The notes beneath the pieces are model-generated. The model ran no database searches. It saw nothing but the letters and a program-made list of their open reading frames with translations, and had not been told where the DNA came from. From Artocarpus heterophyllus (taxonomy: Eukaryota > Streptophyta > Magnoliopsida > Rosales > Moraceae), in the NCBI GenBank assembly GCA_025403435.1, contig CM046351.1, forward strand, positions 29,069,285-29,133,284: DNA of 64,000 nucleotides, given 5' to 3'. Shown in pieces: positions 55,387-64,000 of this stretch (positions are counted from its first letter, which is position 1; the number at the start of each line of letters is the position of its first letter). Made by a program: the position numbers and the translations under genes.

Positions 55387-57004
55387 TGGCAGGCGTTGAA
55401 GGTTCATCGTCCTCTCTGCTTCACGGTTTGGTCTTTTTTCATTTGCTCATCCAATTTCCACAAAATTAGAGATCACAAATTTCCTGGTATGGCAAAAACA
55501 AGTTCTCTTTATGCTTCGAGGTCATCGTCTTTTGCATTTCCTTTCTCAAGATCATCGTCCTCCACCAATGTACAAATCCACAGCAGATGAAGCTTCAGGC
55601 ATTGTAAATCATGAGTTTCAAGACTAGGAGCAACAAGACCAATTGATTCTTTCGTGGCTTCTTTCCTCAATGTCAGATGGAATTCTAACATGCATGGTGA
55701 ATTGTGAAACATCCTCTTATATTTGGCATACTCTTGAAATCTATTTTGCTTCTCAAATTAGAGCCAAGATCAGTTCGTTCAAGACTCAATTACAAACCAC
55801 AAAGAAAGGTTCCTTATCTGTCAATGAGTATCTTTTAAAGATTCATGGATTGGTTAATATGCTCAATCTTGTTGGTCATAATTTGAGCCTTGAAGATCAT
55901 ATTGATGCAATTCTTGATGGTTTGCCCCCCTAAATATGAGAATCTTGTACTCACTGTAAACTCTCGAACTGATCCATACACTGTAGAAGATATTGAATCT
56001 CTTTTGTTGGCTCAAGAATCACAAATTGAGAAGAATCTTAATCAACTTGATTCATCACCTCTAGGAATTAATTCTGCTAATCTTGCTCACACGTCTGCTA
56101 GATCTCCCTCTTATGGTTCTAGTTCAAGTTTTGGTTATCTTAGAAGATCAAGTCAGTTTCATTCTAACCCTCGGAATTCTACTCCCTCTAGAGGATTTTT
56201 TCTTGGAAGAGGTCGTTTTCAAAGAGGTAGAGGTGGTCGAGGATGGTCTTCAAATCGTTCTTAATGTTAGTTGTGTGGCAAGACTGGTCATCTGGTTGCA
56301 AATTGCTATTACAGGTTTGATAAGTCTTCCAATGGACCTGCTCAATTGAATGCCTCTCCACAGACTCATTTTCATCAATTCAATGGTGATTTTACTCCCA
56401 ACAATTATTCTCAATTTGAGCAACTTAATCTTGGCCTAGATTCTCACTCAGCCATGGCCATGTTGGTAACACCAAAAGTCTGCACTGACACAAGTTGGTA
56501 CCCTGATTCAGGTGCCACTAATCATTTGACAACTGATGCGAGGAATTTGTTGTCCAAGACTCGTTTTGGTGGTCAAAATCAAGTACACATGGGAATCGGC
56601 AAGGGACTGTCTATTTCTCATGTTGGTCAGTCCAGCTTTTACTCTCCCTATAATCCTTCAAAATGTCTTAAACTGTCCCATCTACTCCATGTTCCAGAAA
56701 TAACAAAGAACTTACTTTCAGTGTCTAAATTTGCTCAAGATAACTGTGTCTTCTTTGAGTTTCATCCATTTTATTATCTTGTTAAGGACCAGGCCACTCA
56801 GGCAGTTCTTCTCAGAGGGAAACTTAAGGATGGACTCTATGTCTTTGACCATTCTCAGATTGCCTTATCTCACTCACTCTCTTCATCAAACTCATTTGTC
56901 AATCAATCTAAAGACAACAATTTATTTTGTACAAATTCTCAATATAATTGTAATGATTCCTATAATAATAGATCTACTATAAATATAACACCTGCCGATT
57001 TTCT
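55387..57004 (+). pseudogene. copia gag and protease, truncated
   Basis: From ATG 55387 (context ACCACCATGG) a gag protein can be followed across several frames: LEITNFLVWQKQVL, then YIWHTLEIYFASQIRAKISS, KGSLSVNEYLLKIHGLVNML, LDGLPPKYENLV. Next come a Gly/Arg-rich tail and a zinc knuckle C-x2-C-x4-H-x4-C near 56266-56307, in which a stop (TAG) sits after the first Cys. A protease begins with WYPDSGATNHLTTD near 56494 and runs to LSVSKFAQDN. Frameshifts lie near 55468 and in the C run at 55923-55930. The coding sequence ends shortly after the protease; integrase and RT are missing. Gag type and short LTR suggest the Ale/Retrofit group. Confidence 0.85.
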
Positions 57005-58980
57005 TGTAACGGATTATGTCATATTAGTAACGGCATTAAGTAATTTCCTTATTTGATTTATGATATTATTGTCACTGACTATTTTATTTTAAGTGTTATG
57101 ACAGGTGACGATCACGTAGAATTGATGTGCTCAAGTGTTCATGTTACCTATGATGTATGTTAATATTAATTTTTTTCCTATAAATTAATGTTTTGTTAAA
57201 CTTTAGTGTATAAGAGAGTTCAATACGCCAAACCTTCTAGCTCGGCAGGCCGAAATGGCCCTCATGAATCGGCAGCCTAATGGAATATTATCGGCAGGCC
57301 GGACTTCACGAAATTGACAGGCCGAAGTGAGACATCGGTAGGCTGATGATAGCTAACGAGTAGTCAGCAGAAATCTCCTAAAGATGTGACGATGATGATT
57401 GGATGTGATTGGTTAATGATTGTTGATTGATTGACATATTTTAGGATTAATTTCCTCATTTAAGGAAATGAAATGTTTGACTTTGGATTGATTGGATTTA
57501 ATTGATTAGGTTTCCTATTTTTGAAAGCTTGAAATATGGTAAGTGAGACAAAATTGGTTGACTTTCCCCTAATCCCCTCCATTCCTCACGTGATTGACCT
57601 CAATCTTAGTTAGAAAATTCTGATATTTTGGGGGAGATTATCATTTCTTTACGCCATTCTCATTTTTCATGTAAACGTTTCTCTCTCTCTCTCTCTATTT
57701 TCTTAGAAACACTCAATCTCTTTCCTCACGTTTTTCTTCTCTCCTTCTCCTTATTTTTCCTGAGAATATTTGTTAGAAATATTGAAATTTCGTTGGGGTA
57801 AATTCAAAGAAGCTTTGGAAAATTTGTTTAAGGTAAGAACTCTTTCTTTCAGTGTTCCTAAAATGTATATTTTTCTCTTCAATCTGATAGCTATAAATTT
57901 TTCTAGGAATTTTCGTTTTCTCTAAAATTTTAATATGATGTTTATATATGTGTTATGTGATTTTCCTCCAAGTTTCACGTTATTTTGATTTTTCTTCATT
58001 AAGATACGAATTTTCAATTCTCTGCCACTCACAATAAAATGTTGTTGTTTGGTTGTGTTGCACAAAAATATGGGTGATGTTCTTAATGCAAATGAGTGTT
58101 ATTTTGCACGAAATTTGGTAAATATATTTATGTATTTGTTAAGTTATGGACTGGAAAGTTTGGAGATGATTTGATGAATATTTTATATGTTATGGAATTT
58201 CATTTAGACTAGGTTATGAGCCTGCTCTTTCAGTAAAATTATTGGACTCTTAGTTGTGTGATGTTTTGTATGATTAAATGATTTTATTTGATGGTGAGAT
58301 ATTTTTGTGGTACTGTAATGTATATTAATAAGTTGTTAGTAAGAATTTTAGAGCTTAAATAAATTTGTTTTGATTGTTTAAAAATGATGAACTCTTGTAA
58401 CTCACTACTTAATATGATGGAAGTTATTTTGCTACTATTTTCTTTCATGCATGTTTTGGATTGCTTCGAATTTATTCAAAGGTGAACTTTGGATATGTTG
58501 AGTTCTATATGTCTATTATATGTGCTAATTTTTGTAGATTTTTTCTATGGCATCAAAAATTGTTAAACGGACCTAAGTTTAGAGTTGTTCACTGCCTAAC
58601 TATTGCTGGCAGATTTAATGTTTCCTTATGTATGACTAGTTTTAGATATTAAATGTAATTTTTATGATTAAGGAAAAATCATGATAATATGTTATATGTT
58701 ATTTTGGTTCCTGCCAAGTTTGGTGGCTAAATTATGTGTGAATGTTGACTTATTGAATTATGAATTCATAGTATACAAAAATGTTTGTGTTGATAGTTTC
58801 GTTCTATAGATTTATGGTTAATGAAACATGTTATAAATTTATGTTTCAAGAGATGTATGTTTGTTGTGATGAGTAATTCGTTATATATACATATATCTAT
58901 TAATTGCCATTTTTAATGAATGTATGACATGAACACAATATGTGTAACGCCTCCTTACGGACGTCATAAATGTCGTTACA
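57005..58980 (+). other. Unclassified repeat, possibly a solo LTR of another family
   Basis: The copia coding sequence breaks off near 57005, where TGTAACG occurs, and about 2 kb later the block ends with ATGTCGTTACA at 58970-58980. Inside are a five-unit dyad cluster (57241-57347), a CT-rich tract at about 57680-57760, and a possible splice donor AAGGTAAGAA at 57831. The ends resemble TG...CA LTR termini, but the flanking pentamers (TTTCT and TACTT) do not match, so the element assignment is a guess. No gene is present. Confidence 0.3.
57241..57347 (+). repeat. Five dyad units outside any defined element
   Basis: Units start at about 57241, 57268, 57290, 57313 and 57334 (CTCGGCAGGCCGAA, ATCGGCAGCCTAA, ATCGGCAGGCCGGA, ATTGACAGGCCGAA, ATCGGTAGGCTGAT), steps 27, 22, 23 and 21 bp. 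Core and orientation of the centre are as in Ty3 copy 1. Confidence 0.85.
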
Positions 58981-59076
58981 TACTTTCATTTAAACTTTTA
59001 CTTTGAGATCAATCATATAACTTGAAGATAGTTTGAAAACATAATTTGGGAAAACATACCTAGGATCCATGCATAC

Positions 59077-59098
59077 ATATATATATATATATATATAT
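59077..59098. repeat. (AT)n microsatellite
   Basis: About 22 bp of alternating AT. Confidence 0.92.
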
Positions 59099-59215
59099 TT
59101 AATCAATCTTTAAAATAATAAATTACTTGTTCATAATGATCCTTTAAATAGTTTGCCAAAAACCGTTAAAAATTGAAACAATCTTCTAAAACAACCTTGA
59201 AGAACATACTTACAG

Positions 59216-59364
59216 TTTGGCAGACCGAACTTGTGGGTTCGGCAGGCCAAAGGTCAAACTTCGGCAGGCCATTTGAGGCTTTGCAAAATGGGGTTTCAAA
59301 ATCTTCAAGATCGATAGGCCAGTACAAAGTAATCTGCAGGCCGATCTACACTTCGGCAGGTGAT
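59216..59364 (+). repeat. Six dyad units outside any defined element
   Basis: Units at about 59216, 59238, 59260, 59310, 59332 and 59352 (TTTGGCAGACCGAA, TTCGGCAGGCCAAA, TTCGGCAGGCCATT, ATCGATAGGCCAG, ATCTGCAGGCCGAT, TTCGGCAGGTGAT). The steps are 22, 22, 50, 22 and 20 bp; the 50-bp gap may hold one lost unit. Confidence 0.85.
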
Positions 59365-62300
59365 CTCACATCTATTTACGCATTCTAAACTAACCCTAAG
59401 TATAAGGTTGTCTCAAGTAATATTTACTCGGTGAATTCGAGGTCGAACCCACAGGGAATGATTTATTCAGTTTCAGTACATATATTATATTAACTTTTTC
59501 CTTTTTGTATTAAGCTGAAATTTTAAGGATTAATATTTATTATTCACAGAATGTATTTACAATAATTACACACTTTTTACAATATTTTTCATCTTTAAAT
59601 TTTGATAATTTGGAACTTTAATAACAAGAAATGTAAATAATAACTTAAGCAGAGTAACAACAATAATAACGACAATTTAAAGAAGTAAAACAACAATAAT
59701 AACAGGACTGAGGTTCAAAGGTTCTATTATGAAAACTATCTTTAATATATTTTAGTTTCTCTTTTTATTTATTAGTTGGTTTAAGTATACATTATGCCAT
59801 CTTATGTCGACAATAAATCAAGATTTACCAAGTATTTACTGTGCCATTCCATATCTATAATGTAGCAAAAACACAACTTAATAAATAAGCAGCATTTCAA
59901 GATAACTTAACTAAAATAACAACCAAGATAGTAAGTTAAGCATTTACCGAGCCATTCTTTGTCTACGAGTAATCAAGGTCCTCCCAAGTATTATCTATGC
60001 CAGTCTATGTCGTCGATAAATCAGAACCATAATTTTGGCAGAGTTCTAGCTAATAAATATGAAATTTCTAGGTTTTCTAAGAAAATATTTTGGCATTACA
60101 ACAGCTTAGAAAAACTAAGAAAAACCAAAAATATTTAAGATAGTTTTGCCAAAATTTTCCCCTCTCCCCTCAGCTAAAAAGAAATTTAGAAAGACATAAT
60201 TAAATAAAGTACTACTGATATTATTGAGCATAATTTTTACAACATAAACTAGAAATATTTTACAAGAAACTAGACTGAAAACGAAAATAAAAACTAGACT
60301 ATAACTATTACAGCAGCATTCTCATGCTGCAGAGGGGTGCCGAGACCCGAAGGATAGCTCGGTATTTATAGGCATGAAAGGGTTACTATTCTTCAATCAT
60401 TTTCTACTATTTAAGCATTGAAAAACTTTTCCCTCTTCTTTTCTATGCTCTGGCCATTCTTCAGGACGTGAGAATCTCGCTGAGATTCCCCTGCTTCATG
60501 ATAAATGGCAAGCACTAAAACAGTGTAATCTAGTCCGTTCATTTTGTGATCCAACGGCTTGCAGATGCGAATGAGAATGGGCCCAGGTGGGGCCAGTGGG
60601 ACTGAGATTCGAGACCATCAGATTGGTCTTCATCAGCTAATCGACCTGCTAGGAAGATGGATGCACGTGGAGTTGACCGCACGAGATCCAACGCGGCCTA
60701 AGATCTCCTCTGACGCATCCGTAGCTTGTCGGCGCATGTGATGCATGGGCCAATCAAAGAACGCCACGTGGACTGCACTCTCAGATTCAGCTGACGCAAG
60801 GGATGACGCAACGACACGCAAACCTCGGTTGGACGGTTGAGACCAATTTCGCAGTGAATCCAACGGTTCTTGTGACGCCACATGTCTCCATTGAATTCAA
60901 ATTCAAACTTTTTAATTATTTTTGATGCATTTGATGTCCGATTTTATCCGTTTTTGTACCATTTTGCTCCGTTTTTCCTCCAGATTTCAAATCTAAAATT
61001 CACAGACCATACTAAATTAATTATTTTTACAAACATAATATTTTACATTTAACATTAAAATATTTATTTACATTAAAACACACAAATAAATAAAACTCTT
61101 AAAATTTTCAGTCTCTTACAGTTTGACACAGATATAATTTTTATGACTTGAAAATATTTTAAAAATTGCTAAAAATATAATAACATATTTACAAAACTTT
61201 AAAACACACTATTAAATACACTAAAACTCAAAATAAAATAACCGCAATTACTTTTACGATTTTAACTATTTACAAACTATACACACATTTAACACACCGA
61301 AATGACTCTAAAAATTACTACAAATATTATTAAACATAAAAACATACTAAAATACATTTTTAAATATATTTACACACTAAGACCTTAAAACACTATTTAT
61401 CATTGAATTGCTATAATTGAAGAGTTTTATGAGAAATATTAATGTAAAATGCTTGATTTTATCGTTAAGAAAAGTGCACTTTCTAAGTCTCATCACACCC
61501 CCTAACCAGCTTATTGCTAGTCTCGAGCAATTAATGCGATAAAAATTAAACAAACAAAGGTTTTTTTTTTTTTTTAACTTGTGATTCCTCATTGATTTCC
61601 TCAGGGTTTATCTCATATTTATGCCTCAAAGTGAAGAGGGTAAACATTAATTAAGTTATGATTCATTTCTAGAGTTTGTCAAATATTTAAGATGAATTTT
61701 CCTCTATGTGTGTGTGAATTTCTATTACTAATGAATGCATATTAACCAGATAATTATATTAATATATCTTAATTTATTAAATAAATTCTTATAAATTTGT
61801 TTTTCATCCCTCTCTCCACTAATGTAGAATAACACCTTGTTAAAGACCTTTTAGGACTTATTCGGCTTGTAATGTAAGGCTTGGGTTAAAGGTATGATGG
61901 AAGATATATTTGAGGCTCAGTTCATCCATAAGACACTTACAAAAATCCCGAACCTTTAACATGTACAATCCAATTCCCAAAGTTTACAATCCCGAATTCG
62001 AAATGAAATTTTCTTTGTCGACCACTTTTTATTTAACTTTCTTTTTTTTTTACTGAAATACAAAATAACTGAAGAGTTATAATAAACGTACATATTTTAC
62101 AGAGGTAACAAATATTCCTAACTCATCCTAACCTAATAAATCCGATTTCACTTGAAGGAATAGATGCCTTATGAGTGAAAGGTACAAGAAAAGGATTATG
62201 AATTATTAAAAAGGCTAGGCTAAATATATGGGTAACCAAACTAGAACATTAAGCACAAACGAGGTAACTAGGGATATAAAATGTAAACACGTTAACTTTC

Positions 62301-63180
62301 AAAGGCTAAACGATCTAAAGATGGCCTAAATTATATCTATAACTTAGTGTTATCTAGGATTCGCCCTCAAGAGGATTTTAAACAAGTTATAAGATTTTAT
62401 AAAAATAAACCAAATTATACTAACATAAACAGTCTCTAAATTAATATAACAAATCATAGTGCAAGATTAAGTGTTCAAATTTTGGAAAATTTCATCCTAA
62501 ACATATGGCAAACTAAAGAAACTAACATAAACTTAAATAATATTTAAAATTTACCTTAAGTCATGGAAATGCTATAATCTTGATATCGTCATTGGACAGG
62601 AGGCAAATCACCAAAATATTTTTAGATTTTTATTTTTTGAGTTTTTTTTAATTAATAAATGCAATGCAAACACACAGTTTTTACAATCATGTAGAAATAC
62701 GTTTCAAGAATGCTAGTCACTCTATTACTCAGCTATTTCTACCAAGGTGAAGATGCGTTTCAAGAATATAAATACTCCTTACCTCAGCCATCTTCAAACT
62801 TTCATGCTACAAAAGATGCAGAGATGAGAATTTACAAACACAAAGGACTTCATTTTGGACCATTATCGAGACGTGTTTCAGACAAAACCTTCACTCAGCC
62901 ATCTCGACCTATGAACACATGAATCTTAAAGTCTTACAACACACACTTTTTTTTTCGTTTTTTTTTCTTGGTTTTTAAAACTAGTCCCAGATTCAATCAC
63001 AAAAGAAAAAAAATTGACACAACCTTCTCCCCCCAACCTAGATTGAACACTGTTCCAAAGTTTAACAAGATTAAGTAAGAAGAGTAACAACATATACTTA
63101 CAAGAGCGGTTATTCAAAGACAAACGCATAAACAAAGACAAAAACAATAATGCTGTAAGTAAAACTAAAAGAGGTAGAGT

Positions 63181-63804
63181 TTAGAGAGAAAGATCCCAAT
63201 CTCGTTTGCGTTTTCTGCAGAACTTTGATGTTGCAGTGTCCGTTTCAGGATCAATGACGTGCATTTTTTCGAGCAATTCCTCTACAGTAGTGGCAGAGAT
63301 AAAAATCTTTCTTCCTGACTCCAAGAAACTTTTGTTCCACAGCATGATCTAAAAAACTAAGCAAACTGTCAAAGTAACCATTTATATTTAACAAACCAAC
63401 AGGTTTAGAGTGTAGTCCTAACAATTTCCAACTAGCAATGGCAAAAAGTTCTTAGAGTTCCTAAACCTCCAGGTAAGCAATGAAAGCATCAGAAGCAAAC
63501 TCCATGTCTCTTATTCGCTCAGGCATACCTGCAACTATTTTTTCAACACTGGTAGGACCACATAAACGACTTTGAGCGGACACCTGGAATAATACCTAAA
63601 GCTCCAGTACCTCCAGAACGTCTTCCAGAAGACAGTACCCATTAAACCTAGACTACCTCCTCCATAGACAAGGTTTATCTTTTTCTTAGCCAAGACATAG
63701 CCTAAATGAAATGCAGTTTCTATGTAATCAATGCCTTTTCCTGATTTAGAACCACAAAACACAATATTGTTGAACTTTAAAGATGACTGGGACGAGGAAT
63801 CCAT
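63181..63804 (-). pseudogene. LOG: LOG-type cytokinin-activating enzyme, intronless frameshifted copy
   Basis: LOG enzymes (cytokinin riboside 5'-monophosphate phosphoribohydrolases) release active cytokinin bases. From ATG 63804 the copy reads FNNIVFCGSKSGKG and LVYGGGSLGLMG, the family's nucleotide-binding signature. After frame changes it continues GGTGALGIIPG, GMPERIRDMEFASDAFIA, LPGGLGTL (the PGGxGT motif; the following EE is lost), [20 protein letters not shown] and [19 protein letters not shown], ending at TAA 63181-63183. The homologous text is continuous over 624 nt, about the length of a LOG protein, with no intron, whereas plant LOG genes normally have several. At least three frameshifts (near 63640, 63550 and 63460) and a stop make it non-functional. 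A broken T run at 62947-62966 could be the remains of a poly-A tail on the minus strand. Confidence 0.85.
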
Positions 63805-64000
63805 GATAATTACTAAGACTAAGACTCTTTTTTTTTTTGACTCTATCTTACAAATTCGCTCTGAGAGAACTAAAGGATTTTTAGACACCTAAAGAGAACG
63901 TTGGGTAAAATTAAATAAAGACAGTGTGATGACAGACAAGGACAGATAAATGTGACACACCTGCAGACAACTTGTACCTGACAACACTATTACCTTTTGA
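63805..64000. other. Noncoding, upstream of the LOG copy
   Basis: No gene. The frame runs open upstream of the LOG start to 63888, but that part is low-complexity (Lys-rich, then Val/Leu/Ile) and unlike LOG N-termini. Confidence 0.5.

Larger units (their letters stand above)
58981..63180. other. Noncoding repeat DNA without recognised genes
   Basis: About 4.2 kb. It holds the dyad cluster at 59216-59364 and an (AT)n run at 59077-59098. The phrase GGTCGAACCCACAGGGAATG lies at 59441-59460, and near 61495-61530 a CACCCCCTAAC phrase is followed by TAGTCTCGAGCAATT. I associate phrases like these with noncoding parts of large plant LTR elements, but I find no LTR pair or coding domain to prove it. 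Around 60540-60890 the sequence is GC-richer. Open frames of 60-82 codons there belong to no family I know. Confidence 0.4.

Noticed and set aside
57005..58980. Firm call of a solo LTR
   Set aside because: The ends look LTR-like, but the flanking pentamers do not match and no second copy is in the window.
60559..60883. Frames of 60-82 codons in a GC-richer patch
   Set aside because: Both strands are open at once because of composition, and no recognisable domain is present.
62710..62922. 70-codon frame near the LOG copy
   Set aside because: No similarity to LOG or to any family I know. It lies on the other strand beyond the likely poly-A remnant.

Overview
This window is plant nuclear DNA: AT-rich, intron-bearing, and dominated by LTR retrotransposons with a plant initiator-Met tRNA primer site. 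The only protein-coding gene that looks intact is a ten-exon plastid-type aromatic prenyltransferase (UbiA family, minus strand, 23683-28236). Its resemblance to flavonoid/phloroglucinol prenyltransferases suggests a Rosales genome (Moraceae/Cannabaceae type). That is inference from one gene and is not secure.

Layout. 1-240 is a copia gag fragment (minus). 1709-10750 is a nearly complete Ty3/chromovirus (Tekay/Del-like) element on +, with LTRs of about 2.1 kb, a TTTAT target duplication and one gag-pol frame broken by seven stop codons. 12489-12737 is a CACTA-type foldback MITE. 13921-23519 is a complete but decayed Ty1/copia element on - (LTRs about 2 kb, target duplication GTTGA). It lies 164 bp beyond the stop codon of the prenyltransferase gene, which occupies 23683-28236. 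Behind that gene come a copia integrase fragment (29170-30410, -), a degraded prenyltransferase copy (30440-31720, -), a solo LTR of the Ty3 family (32612-34776, -, target duplication TATTC), a small hAT-like MITE, and a third prenyltransferase copy on + (37877-39963). The third copy has exons 4-10 only and is clearly dead. 39964-44144 is AT-rich with no gene. 44150-53238 is a second, older Ty3 element of the same family on -. 53608-54135 is a 528-bp CACTA foldback that is symmetric along its whole length (target duplication TCT). 55094-57004 is the 5' end of a small-LTR copia element (LTR, PBS, gag, protease). 57005-63180 is mostly unclassified noncoding repeat DNA. 63181-63804 is an intronless, frameshifted LOG-type (cytokinin-activating) retrocopy on -.

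How the parts relate. The prenyltransferase locus is a small cluster (one live gene, two dead copies in different orientations) split up by retroelements. The most unusual structure is a short dyad, TTCGGC-AG-GCCGAA, arranged in clusters with a 20-26 bp step (exactly 21 bp in one copia LTR). It occurs in LTRs of two unrelated retroelement superfamilies, in a copia leader, and in at least two places outside any element I could define. I know of no description of it.
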